Shown: positions 8,071 to 15,255 of the stretch, piece after piece | Layout: each line of letters starts with the position of its first letter | Numbering within the stretch: the first letter of the stretch is position 1 | From: Pseudoflavonifractor_A sp022772585 | GTDB lineage: Bacteria > Bacillota > Clostridia > Oscillospirales > Oscillospiraceae | NCBI RefSeq assembly: GCF_052065415.1 | Contig: NZ_JBQHUB010000035.1 | Coordinates: forward strand, 1 to 33,108 | Direction: 5' to 3' | DNA: 33,108 nt | Program-made: the position numbers and the translations under genes | Notes under the pieces: model-generated | Seen by the model: the letters and a program-made list of their open reading frames with translations, nothing else | Databases searched by the model: none | Told to the model about the DNA's origin: nothing

Positions 8071-8976
8071 TTACAGGATGTGGCGGCCGTAAACATAGAC
8101 GCCGCTATAGTAACCGGAGTTCAGGTTATCGATCTTGACGGAGTATGTATTGGTAGAGGCGTGGATAAACTGACCGCCGCCGATATAGATGCCCACATGG
8201 GAGACCGGCTTGCTGGTATTGGCGCGGAAGAAGACCAGATCGCCGGGCTGGAGCTGGCTCTTGGAAACCGCAGAGCCGTTGGAGAGCTGGGCGGTGGCGG
8301 TACGGTTGAGAGTCACGCCGAAGTGAGCATAGACATATTTGGTGAAGCCGGAGCAGTCAAAGGCGTTGGGGCCGTTTCCGCCCCAGGAGTAAGGCACACC
8401 CAGGAACTTCTTGGCATAGGCCACGATCTGCTGGCCCACGCTGGAGGAGGCTGCCACAGTGTCGTCACCGCGGGAAGAGACAGTATCCTTGGTGGTGATC
8501 AGATAATCGCTGCTGACATAACCGGTCTGATCGTTATAGGAGATCTTGTACCAGTTGCTGTCCACACCGATGATCTTAACCACGGCGCCGCTGGGCAGGG
8601 CCGTGACCTTGGAGGCATCGGTGGAGGGAGCGCTGCGCACATTGAGCGTAGCGCCGTCAGTATTCACCTTGCCGTAGCCGATGGCGGCGTCGGCCTTGTC
8701 GGAAATGGTGAGGTAGTCGCCGGACATATAGCCCTGGACCGACTTGTAATCCACTTTGTACCAGTTGCTGCCGGCGTCCTCCAGCACTACAACGGCGTCA
8801 CCCTTGGCAGCGGTGGCCAGAATGGTGGATTCCGTGCTGGCGGCGGAGCGGAGACGGAGCGCGTCGGCGTTCACAGTGCCGACGCTGATGCTGGCGGCGG
8901 CCGCGCTGACGAGGCAGGCACAGGAGACAACGGCCGTAACGGCCATAACGCGCAGGAGCTTCACGGGCTGTATCAT
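8071..8976 (-). CDS. Secreted SH3b-SH3b-NlpC/P60 peptidoglycan endopeptidase
   Basis: 301 residues. A signal peptide (about 1-29, hydrophobic MAVTAVVSCACLVSAAAA) is followed by two bacterial SH3 domains (about 31-92 and 99-160). Each has the pattern L(R/N)(L/V)RS...NWYKV/I...GY(M/V)S(G/S)DYL, which binds cell-wall peptides. The C-terminal NlpC/P60 domain (about 180-301) has catalytic C208 in FDCSG, H260 in SHVGIYIG and polar H272 in FIHA. The family cleaves D-glutamyl-diamino-acid bonds in stem peptides, so a role in wall remodelling is likely. An upstream in-frame start 31 codons earlier is less likely, since ATG 8976 has GGAGG at the right distance and begins the signal peptide. The signal peptide and minus orientation argue against it being the missing phage endolysin. 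Confidence 0.93.
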   Translation of the reverse strand: MIQPVKLLRVMAVTAVVSCACLVSAAAASISVGTVNADALRLRSAASTESTILATAAKGDAVVVLEDAGSNWYKVDYKSVQGYMSGDYLTISDKADAAIGYGKVNTDGATLNVRSAPSTDASKVTALPSGAVVKIIGVDSNWYKISYNDQTGYVSSDYLITTKDTVSSRGDDTVAASSSVGQQIVAYAKKFLGVPYSWGGNGPNAFDCSGFTKYVYAHFGVTLNRTATAQLSNGSAVSKSQLQPGDLVFFRANTSKPVSHVGIYIGGGQFIHASTNTYSVKIDNLNSGYYSGVYVYGRHIL

Positions 8977-9055
8977 TGGTAACTTCCTCCGTTCAAACTG
9001 ACGGCCACCGGAAAGCAGCCTGGATCTGTACGTTCGTGTTTTGGTAAAGCCTGAG

Positions 9056-9346
9056 TTACTTGCCGGCAAGCGCCCGGTCCAGCCACACGGCGGCCACGTC
9101 CATGGCGGCGTACAGGCTGTCCTTTTCGCTCTTCTTGACCACGCGGTCGCGGCTCTTCAGGTCGGGATCGGTGAGCTGGAGCTGCACCAGGACTCTGTTG
9201 GCCACATCCAGGTCCTGGACTTTTTTGGTGCTCAGGATTTGAAATATGATGATATATTTATCGGCCATGCTTCCGTAATAGATCAGATTGCCTTTACGGC
9301 GGAGCGGATGGCCCTTGTAGACCAGGGGATACTTCTCGTTTGCCAT
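9056..9346 (-). CDS. Conserved-looking small protein, function unknown
   Basis: 96 residues, soluble, basic N-terminus (YPLVYKGHPLRRKGN), then YYGSMADKYIIIFQIL, probably a beta strand or hairpin, and a helical C-terminal half (LYAAMDVAAVWLDRAL). No signal peptide, Cys motif or known catalytic pattern. The start was moved from an earlier in-frame ATG (9412) to ATG 9346, because GGAGG lies six bases before it and the upstream codons translate A+T-rich promoter sequence. The upstream region carries two exact TGTAAC repeats with 11-bp period (GTTACA on the coding strand), suggesting regulation. I do not recognise the family. Confidence 0.75.
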   Translation of the reverse strand: MANEKYPLVYKGHPLRRKGNLIYYGSMADKYIIIFQILSTKKVQDLDVANRVLVQLQLTDPDLKSRDRVVKKSEKDSLYAAMDVAAVWLDRALAGK

Positions 9347-9374
9347 GAAAACCTCCAAAAACTCAACTAAAAAC

Positions 9375-9391
9375 TGTAACCAAATTGTAAC
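9375..9391 (-). promoter_or_regulatory. GTTACA-N5-GTTACA repeat upstream of the 96-residue gene
   Basis: On the plus strand TGTAAC lies at 9375-9380 and 9386-9391, giving GTTACA-N5-GTTACA on the coding strand. A weaker third unit, TGTTTC, is at 9396-9401. The element is only about 30 bases before the start codon, so it must overlap or adjoin the promoter. It matches the repeat at 7384-7411. Confidence 0.5.
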
Positions 9392-9637
9392 ACATTGTTT
9401 CCAACTTGTCAAACATGAATTATGTTAATTTCCTGTTAAATCTACGGAAAATCCTTCCTGAAACGGACCCGGGCCTTCCGCTGTTTGCAAGAAGGGCGCG
9501 GAAACGGATGTGGGCGGCATGCAGAGGGAGGCTTGCTGTAAATCTGCCGAAATCCCAAAATCCTTGTATGTCATGCTGTATTAATAAAACGATAATATAG
9601 TATCCATATACAAATATTTTTTACATTTTACATTCTA

Positions 9638-9665
9638 TTGACTAATAAAAATTCGAAAATATAAT
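9638..9665 (+). promoter_or_regulatory. Sigma-A promoter of the UbiD-family gene
   Basis: TTGACT (9638-9643), 16 bases, TATAAT (9660-9665), in an A+T-rich stretch. The -10 is perfect and the -35 has one mismatch to consensus. A transcript would start near 9672, leaving a leader of about 85 bases. Confidence 0.82.
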
Positions 9666-9757
9666 AGAATCAGGCATTGAGGAGAAAACGGATATCTTTG
9701 CCGAAAATCAGTGTTCCCGCCTGTGCGGCGGACATGAAACAGGGAGGAATGGCACAG

Positions 9758-11098
9758 ATGAAGCAGATCTGCGATCTAAGAAGCTATCTGGAAGTACTCA
9801 GAGAGCACGGACGGCTGGCTGTAGTGGACCGCGAGGTGGATTGGCGGTATGAGCTGGGTTCCGTCCTGGCTACGCTGGAGTCCCAGGGACAGAGGGGCGG
9901 ACTTTTTACCCGGATAAAAGAAAAGGAGGGCTCCGTGTGCGGCGGATTGCTGGGGTCCATGGACAATATCGCTCTGGCCCTTGGCTGCGGGAAGCAGGAG
10001 ATCACCGAGCGCCTGGAACAGTGCCTGGAGCGTCCGGTCCGGCCCCGGGTGGTGGAGCACGCGCCCTGCCAGGAGCATGTGATCACCGGGGCGGATATTG
10101 ATCTGACCAGGCTACCCGTGCCCATTCACGCTCCGCTGGACGGCGGCCCTATCATTACCGGCGGCGTAGTCGTGAGCCGGGCTCTGGACGGCCGGGCGCA
10201 GAACCTGTCTTTCCAGCGGATGCATATTAAAAGCCGGGATAAGCTGAGCATTTTTATCAATGAGTGGCGGCATCTCAAGGAATTTTATGAGGAGGCGGAG
10301 GGCCAGGGGCGGCCGCTGCCCATCGCTGTGGTCATCGGCGCCGATCCGGTGGTCTACATCGGCGCGGGCCTGCGCTATGCCGGGGATGAGCTGGAGGTGG
10401 CGGGCGCCATCCGGGGCGGCCCTGTGGATGTAGTCAAATGCGTGACCTCCGACGTGCTGGTGCCCGCCACAGCGGAATATGTCATCGAAGGCGAGATCCT
10501 GCCCGGGCTGCGCGAACCGGAGGACGGACCTCTGGGCGAGTTTACCGGCCATTACAGCAAGCCGTGGGACGTGCCGGTGCTCCAGGTCAAAGCCATTACA
10601 CACCGAGACGCGCCCATCTATCAGACCATCAACGGCGCCTCCTTTGAGCATGTGGTACTGGGCAATGTGATCCCACGGGAACCTCTGCTGAAAAAATTCA
10701 CTACCTATGTCAGCTCCGGCGTCAGGGATGTACATCTGCCGCCCTATGGATCCGGTTTCCTGGCCATCATTCAGGTGAAGAAATCCAATCCGGGAGAGCC
10801 CAAAAACATCGCCCTGGCCGCTATGGCGTCCTACGTGAACATCAAGAATGTCATCGTGGTGGACGAGGATGTGGATATCTATGATCCGGCCGACGTGATG
10901 TGGGCGGTATCCAACCGGGTGGTGCCTGAGCGGGACATTTTTTATGTGCCCAATTCCCAGGGACACGAGCTGGACCCCTGCTCCGACGAGCGGGGCATGC
11001 AGACCAAGATGGGCATTGACGCCACCCTCAGCGAGAGCAGCCGCTGCCTGCAGCGGGTACGCTACCCCAAAGTATCCCTGGCTGATTACGGCGTGTGA
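9758..11098 (+). CDS. UbiD-family prenyl-FMN-dependent decarboxylase
   Basis: 446 residues, slightly shorter than the usual 450-490. UbiD-family enzymes decarboxylate (or carboxylate) aromatic and alpha,beta-unsaturated acids using prenylated FMN made by UbiX. Visible features are LDGGPIITGGVVVSR, the cofactor-proximal FQRMHIKSRDKLSIF, IGADPVVYIGAGL, and EDGPLGEFTGHYS with E261, the position of a conserved catalytic glutamate. The C-terminal region has VVDEDVDIYDPADVMWAV. These suggest an active enzyme. The substrate cannot be read. ATG 9758 is chosen because GGGAGG lies 10 bases upstream; ATG 9749 is only one base from that site. No ubiX is in the window. The gene is monocistronic, and a BMP lipoprotein converges on it; a shared substrate is only a guess. 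Confidence 0.9.
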   Translation: MKQICDLRSYLEVLREHGRLAVVDREVDWRYELGSVLATLESQGQRGGLFTRIKEKEGSVCGGLLGSMDNIALALGCGKQEITERLEQCLERPVRPRVVEHAPCQEHVITGADIDLTRLPVPIHAPLDGGPIITGGVVVSRALDGRAQNLSFQRMHIKSRDKLSIFINEWRHLKEFYEEAEGQGRPLPIAVVIGADPVVYIGAGLRYAGDELEVAGAIRGGPVDVVKCVTSDVLVPATAEYVIEGEILPGLREPEDGPLGEFTGHYSKPWDVPVLQVKAITHRDAPIYQTINGASFEHVVLGNVIPREPLLKKFTTYVSSGVRDVHLPPYGSGFLAIIQVKKSNPGEPKNIALAAMASYVNIKNVIVVDEDVDIYDPADVMWAVSNRVVPERDIFYVPNSQGHELDPCSDERGMQTKMGIDATLSESSRCLQRVRYPKVSLADYGV

Positions 11099-11124
11099 GC
11101 CATCTGCCCCGGAAAAAGAGAAAC

Positions 11125-11160
11125 GTAAAAAACCTCCGGCCGTATACACGGCCGGAGGTT
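11125..11160 (-). terminator. Intrinsic terminator of the BMP lipoprotein gene
   Basis: AACCTCCGGCCG (11131-11142) pairs with CGGCCGGAGGTT (11149-11160). On the minus strand the stem is followed by a run of T (plus-strand A at 11127-11132), so it ends the gene coming from 12296. It may also slow plus-strand transcription from the UbiD gene. Confidence 0.82.
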
Positions 11161-11178
11161 GCAACTGACGCAAAAGCA

Positions 11179-11210
11179 GGAGCACCGGCTGCCTATGCAG
11201 CCGGTGCTCC
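11179..11210. repeat. Perfect 14-bp hairpin between convergent genes
   Basis: GGAGCACCGGCTGC (11179-11192), loop CTAT, GCAGCCGGTGCTCC (11197-11210). It has no T tract on either side. It lies just after the BMP stop (11226, minus) and before the true terminator, so it could protect a transcript 3' end. Confidence 0.7.
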
Positions 11211-11225
11211 CGACGAAAAGGGCGG

Positions 11226-12296
11226 TCACTGCTCAAAGGAGGATTTGGGCAGAATACCGGCTTGTTTAAGAGAGCCGTCCTTGACGCTCTCCACCGCGCT
11301 GTCGATCTCGGCCAGCTGCTCGCTGGTGAGTTCGGCGCCGTGGCCATGGAAGTCACTGATGGAAATGGCACCTTCGTTGATGCCGAAGAGATGAAGCTCG
11401 GGCGTAAAGCTGCCGTCCAGACCGGACTCGATGATGGAGAAGATCATGAGCTGGTTGCTCTGGATCATGGACGCCTTTACGGTATCAGGGGCCACGTCGT
11501 ACTGGTCGCTGATATAGCCGATATGACTGATCCCTTTTTCCCTGGAGGCCTCGATGGCGCCCAGGGAGGCGGAGTTGGCAGAGGCGCAGATCACGTCGGC
11601 ACCCTGCTCGATAAAGGCCATAGCCATCTCTTTGCCCTTGGCGATATCGGTCATGGTCTCGGCACAGCCGGAGAGGACCTGGATATCAGGGTTGATATAT
11701 TTGGCGCCGGCTTCAAAGGCCTTGGCGGCGTCCTGCATGTGGGGCGCGGTGTTGCCGATAATGACGCCCACCATGTTCTGCCTGGAATACTCGGCCGCCA
11801 GTACGCCGGCCAGGAAGCCGGTCTGGGGCGTGTTGAAGCGGTAAGCGCCCACGTTGGGAGCCTGTGCGCTGTTGCCGTTCATGATGGCGTAAATGGTATC
11901 GGGAAAGTCGGGGGCCACGGCCAGAGCCGCGTCGGAAAATTCGTTACCCACGCAGATGACCATATCATATCCCTGGGCGGCATAGTCCCGGAGAGTGGTT
12001 TCATAGTCAGCCAGAGCCACGCCCTCGGACAGGGCGGTCTCAATCTGGTACTTTTCCGCAGCCATAGTCATGCCCTCGTAGGCGGACTGGTTCCAGCCGG
12101 CGTCGTTCTTATAGCCGGGCAGGACCATGGCCACTCTGTAGGCGGTATCAGCGGGGGCCTGACTGGGCTGGGCGGCGGCGGAGGGAGCGGGAGCCGGAGA
12201 AGCGGAGGGCTTGGAGCCCTGGGAGGAGCAGCCAGCGGCCAGACCGGCCAGAAGACTGATGGCGAGAAGCGCAGAGAAGATCTTGTTCCGTTTCAT
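11226..12296 (-). CDS. BMP-family substrate-binding lipoprotein
   Basis: 356 residues. Lipoprotein signal peptide with lipobox LAAGC (Cys about 23), then a Ser/Ala/Pro-rich linker to about residue 50. The mature part is a BMP/Med/PnrA-type periplasmic-binding fold: YRVAMVLPGYKNDAGWNQSAYEGM, GYDMVICVGNEFSDAA, then NVGAYRFNTPQTGFLAGVLAA and ADVICASANSASLGAIEA. In the family these bind nucleosides or related small molecules and feed ABC importers (PnrABCDE, NupNOPQ), or act as sensors. No ABC ATPase or permease is adjacent, so the importer is elsewhere or the protein senses ligand for the divergent regulator. ATG 12296 is preceded by AGGAGG. An inverted repeat about 120-150 bases upstream may be its operator. 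Confidence 0.9.
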   Translation of the reverse strand: MKRNKIFSALLAISLLAGLAAGCSSQGSKPSASPAPAPSAAAQPSQAPADTAYRVAMVLPGYKNDAGWNQSAYEGMTMAAEKYQIETALSEGVALADYETTLRDYAAQGYDMVICVGNEFSDAALAVAPDFPDTIYAIMNGNSAQAPNVGAYRFNTPQTGFLAGVLAAEYSRQNMVGVIIGNTAPHMQDAAKAFEAGAKYINPDIQVLSGCAETMTDIAKGKEMAMAFIEQGADVICASANSASLGAIEASREKGISHIGYISDQYDVAPDTVKASMIQSNQLMIFSIIESGLDGSFTPELHLFGINEGAISISDFHGHGAELTSEQLAEIDSAVESVKDGSLKQAGILPKSSFEQ

Positions 12297-12663
12297 TCTA
12301 AACCTCCTACAGATGATTCACGCTGGACAGGATGCCAGCGGCCGGAGCGCTTCCCGGGGCCGGCGGCTGCAGCGCGCCGGCACGGCGGAGGATGGCGCGT
12401 CATGCCCAAAAGTGGTAAAATGATGCCAAAGCGTTCATTTTACGGCGGTGACGGTCGTCCGGAAGGCCTTTACAAGTTTATCTTACGATTGGTACACACA
12501 GAAAGTCAATACGCGACTTATTTTCAGAAAAAACTTTGTAAATGACAACGAAAACGGCAGAATGAAAAGGGACAGAGCCGCGGTGCGGGCAGGATTTAAG
12601 GATGAAATAAGGAGAAGCACGGGCCAGGAAAAAGGACGGAAGCAAAGAAAGGAAGCGAGTGTT
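12297..12663. other. Divergent intergenic region, BMP gene / regulator
   Basis: 367 bases. The BMP-proximal 100 bases are G+C-rich (possibly a structured leader); the rest is A+T-richer and holds the dyad at 12415-12443. No promoter hexamer pair is strong enough to assign. No known riboswitch core is recognised. Confidence 0.5.
12415..12443. promoter_or_regulatory. Candidate operator: 9-bp perfect inverted repeat
   Basis: GTAAAATGA (12415-12423), 11 bases, TCATTTTAC (12435-12443). Overlapping it are two direct repeats, ATGCCCAAA (12402-12410) and ATGCCAAAG (12423-12431). The centre-to-centre distance of the arms, about 20 bp, fits a dimeric regulator. It lies between the divergent BMP and regulator genes. 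Confidence 0.55.
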
Positions 12664-14019
12664 TTGCGCTATAAGATCGCGGTGGTGACCACCGAATATA
12701 TGCAGACCCATATCAAGGCCTGCCTGGCAAAACTGGATCTGGACTGTGATTTTTCCATCTATCTCTATGACCCGTCGGATGATCTCTATGAGATATACCG
12801 TTCCATTCCGGACGGGGTGGCGGGGATCATGACCAGCGGCAACCGCTTTGCCCGGGCGATCCAGGAGAACGCGCCGGGGGACGACCGGGTCATTGTTCCA
12901 CTGGCACTGGACGACGCCGCGCTCCACAGGCTGTTTTGGTACCTTCAGCGTAAAAGCGGCAAGCTGCTGGAGCCCGGACGGATCTACTGTGACTTCCTGG
13001 AGCGGATGCATATCTCGGTGGAAGAATTTCTGGCGGAGGATTATGGCGGCTCTCTGACCCGGGCCATGAATATGGAACGGGAGGAAGAGCCGGGCGAGAA
13101 CCTGCAGCTGAGCGAGATGATGCAGTACCGGAAGCTGTTGGCGGTGTGGAAAACGGGGGAATTCGATACCATTGTCACCCGCTTCAGCGGGCTGATCCCC
13201 CTGCTGCGGGAGCAGGGTGTACGGGCTTATTGTCCCTATCCCAGCATTGACAATGTGCGCAGCACCTGCCAGCTCCTGCTGCAGGAGGCCCAGCTGCGGC
13301 AGATGCGGGAAAATCAGCCCGCCGAGATCCACATCAACATATGGCTGACCAATCCGGCGTACAGCATTGAGCCGCTCTTTGAGTCCCAGTGTGCCCTGCT
13401 GCAGCAGGCGCTGGCAGAGTTCTTTTCCGATGCTGAGAGCCGCTATATCCTGCGGCGCAATCATTTTGGCTTTGTGGTGCTTACCGGCCGGAAGATGGTG
13501 GAGGCCTATACCGGACATTACTCGGTGTGCCGGCTCAGCAGCTTTTTAGCCAGGAGGCTGGATTTTAAAGTATCGGTGGGATACGGTATCGGCAGGAATA
13601 CCTATCAGGCGCGGGTCAATGCCATCAACGCCACGCGGGAGTCCAAGGTCCTTGGACACAGCTATGTGATGGACGAAAATGACAAGCTCATCGGGCCGCT
13701 GGCAGTCCGGGATCAGGGCGGCGCCGTGGTCCGGCCCGCCACGTTCTCCTTTCTGGCTGAACGTGCGGGACTGTCGGAAGGTACCGTGGCCCGGGTGCTG
13801 AACGTACTGGAGCAGATGCCCAATCAGCGCCTCACCTCCGGGGAACTGGCCCAGGCCCTCTCCGTCGCCCGGAGAACGGCAAATTATTTCCTGAGCGCCA
13901 TGTGCCAGGCCGGGATCCTCCGCGTGGTGGACGAGCGGAGACAGGGCCGCGGCCGGCCGGAGAAAGTGATGGGCCGGGCGGATATGCTGGGGCCTGTCAG
14001 CACCGCAGAGAGCGGGTGA
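12664..14019 (+). CDS. Multidomain transcriptional regulator (PrpR_N-like sensor, GGDEF-like, winged helix)
   Basis: 451 residues from TTG 12664. Residues 1-215 resemble a PrpR_N-type sensor (IAVVTTEYM at the start, later EFDTIVTRFSGLIPLLREQ, parallel to the 'sRGGta' element of that family). Residues about 220-335 resemble the degenerate GGDEF-like domain of CdaR/PucR regulators (FGFVVLTGRK, VSVGYGIGRNTYQARVNAINA), without the GGDEF signature, so no cyclase activity is expected. Residues about 357-440 form a winged helix (LTSGELAQALSVARRTANYFL). The TTG start has AAAGGAAG nine bases upstream; an ATG at 12562 has no ribosome site. The gene is divergent from the BMP lipoprotein with a dyad between, the usual arrangement for a local regulator. 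The domain assignments are by eye. Confidence 0.75.
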   Translation: MRYKIAVVTTEYMQTHIKACLAKLDLDCDFSIYLYDPSDDLYEIYRSIPDGVAGIMTSGNRFARAIQENAPGDDRVIVPLALDDAALHRLFWYLQRKSGKLLEPGRIYCDFLERMHISVEEFLAEDYGGSLTRAMNMEREEEPGENLQLSEMMQYRKLLAVWKTGEFDTIVTRFSGLIPLLREQGVRAYCPYPSIDNVRSTCQLLLQEAQLRQMRENQPAEIHINIWLTNPAYSIEPLFESQCALLQQALAEFFSDAESRYILRRNHFGFVVLTGRKMVEAYTGHYSVCRLSSFLARRLDFKVSVGYGIGRNTYQARVNAINATRESKVLGHSYVMDENDKLIGPLAVRDQGGAVVRPATFSFLAERAGLSEGTVARVLNVLEQMPNQRLTSGELAQALSVARRTANYFLSAMCQAGILRVVDERRQGRGRPEKVMGRADMLGPVSTAESG

Positions 14020-14044
14020 ACCCGGCAAAAACGAACAGAGAGAG

Positions 14045-14080
14045 AAACCTCCCCCGGCGCGTCTGCGCCGGGGGAGGTTT
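14045..14080. terminator. Hairpin terminator between convergent genes
   Basis: Perfect 16-bp stem AAACCTCCCCCGGCGC (14045-14060), loop GTCT, complementary arm 14065-14080. T3 follows on the plus strand and on the minus strand, so it is a short-tailed bidirectional terminator for genes ending at 14019 and 14106. Confidence 0.85.
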
Positions 14081-14105
14081 GTATCTGCGGGGCGTTCGGG
14101 GCGGC

Positions 14106-15242
14106 TTACCGGGACAGCCAGACCAGGTTTTTGTCGCTGACGAAATTGGGCACGCTGTAGAGCACCAGGGCCTGATCGATCCCGTTTTCGGCGATATACT
14201 GGCTCACCGAGAGCTTGTAGTACCGGGGGTCCACCAGGTGAATCTCGGAGAAGTGGGCGGTGAGGAAGGGAACCAGACTGTCGGTATAGGAGTCCCGGAC
14301 GATCAGCAGTTTGGGCGCATCGGTGTGAGGAGTGCGGACGACGCACAGGGACTGGTTGCCCCCCAGGAACATGGAGTACTTGTCCTTGACGGAGAGGAAG
14401 GAGGTGTCGTAGAGGGAACGGGCCTCCTCCACGGGGTTGCCCTTGGCGTCGTAGGTATGGGAGGTGACGGTAATGCCGTCATCGGGCACATAGGTCTCGA
14501 TGGAGTCGGGCCGGACCCAGCGCACGCCGGAGGAGGAGTAGACGGTGCCGTAGAAGGAGTCGCTCCGGGTGGTCTTTGTATAGTCCGACAGGGGGACGGC
14601 CTGCATGCCCATGGCATCCATCAGGGCGGTGTAGCCGTAATAGGCCCCCAGGCTGGTCCAGTGGTGGTCGGTGCGGTAGTAGATGTCCTCGTTCTTGTGG
14701 GCGGTCATGGCGCTCCAGGTGTCGTAGACCCGGGCGCTGGTGAGGGTGGAACCGGCCTGGTCAATGACCACCTTCTGGCTGGCGTTGGGGGCGCCGTCGG
14801 GTAAGCGGTCGGCCCAGACCTCTGCCGCGCCGGGGATGAGGGAGAACAGGACCGGGACCCCGGCCTTGGCGGCGAACTGGTCCACGTACTTCAGATTGGC
14901 GGCCACCTGGGCGGCGTCGGGGGTATCGAACCGGGTGATGAGGGTGTCGTCCTTGCAGAAATAGACGCCGTTGTTCTCCTGCTTGCCCATGAGCCGCTCG
15001 GTGCGGGCCTTCAGGTCCACCCAGGCGTCCCGGCCGGGGAACTGGTCGGTGGTGTAGGTCTCAAAGTCCGACATGAACTGGCCGCTGAGCACCGAGGCGG
15101 CGGAGAGCTCGGGCATCTGCTGGAGGGCGCGGTTCTCCAGCGGGGAGAACTCCTGATCCGGACAGACGGCGCCGGCCACCAGAAAGACGGCCAGAAAGGC
15201 GGAGAAGAGCGCGGTAATGAAAATACAGTAGCGTTTACTCAT
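14106..15242 (-). CDS. DHHW-family (AlgJ/AlgX-like) protein
   Basis: 378 residues with an N-terminal membrane anchor (about 5-25). The family signature is D192-H193-H194-W195 in YRTDHHWTSLGAYYGY, part of the SGNH-like catalytic site of AlgJ/AlgX proteins. A serine-bearing LIVRDSYTDSLVPFL is near residue 300. An early FENRALQQMP-like stretch (PLENRALQQMPEL) and TDQFPGRDAW are also family-typical. In alginate and other exopolysaccharide systems these proteins work outside the membrane with an MBOAT partner to O-acetylate a glycan. The MBOAT gene ends 13 bases upstream, supporting a functional pair. ATG 15242 follows GGAGG. The acceptor glycan is unknown; no glycosyltransferases lie nearby. Confidence 0.9.
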   Translation of the reverse strand: MSKRYCIFITALFSAFLAVFLVAGAVCPDQEFSPLENRALQQMPELSAASVLSGQFMSDFETYTTDQFPGRDAWVDLKARTERLMGKQENNGVYFCKDDTLITRFDTPDAAQVAANLKYVDQFAAKAGVPVLFSLIPGAAEVWADRLPDGAPNASQKVVIDQAGSTLTSARVYDTWSAMTAHKNEDIYYRTDHHWTSLGAYYGYTALMDAMGMQAVPLSDYTKTTRSDSFYGTVYSSSGVRWVRPDSIETYVPDDGITVTSHTYDAKGNPVEEARSLYDTSFLSVKDKYSMFLGGNQSLCVVRTPHTDAPKLLIVRDSYTDSLVPFLTAHFSEIHLVDPRYYKLSVSQYIAENGIDQALVLYSVPNFVSDKNLVWLSR

Positions 15243-15255
15243 GAGACGGACCTCC

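Larger units (their letters stand above)
9347..9757. other. A+T-rich divergent intergenic region
   Basis: 411 bases between divergent genes, with the lowest G+C of the window around 9585-9670. It contains the minus-strand repeat at 9375-9391 and the plus-strand promoter at 9638-9665. The middle (9420-9590) shows no convincing gene, hairpin or RNA motif. Confidence 0.6.

Noticed and set aside
8071..8976. NlpC/P60 gene as the missing phage endolysin
   Set aside because: It has a signal peptide, runs opposite to the phage genes and lies beyond the holin terminator.
12562..12663. Upstream ATG start for the regulator
   Set aside because: No ribosome site and a basic, low-information N-terminal extension; TTG 12664 has a well-placed AAAGGAAG.
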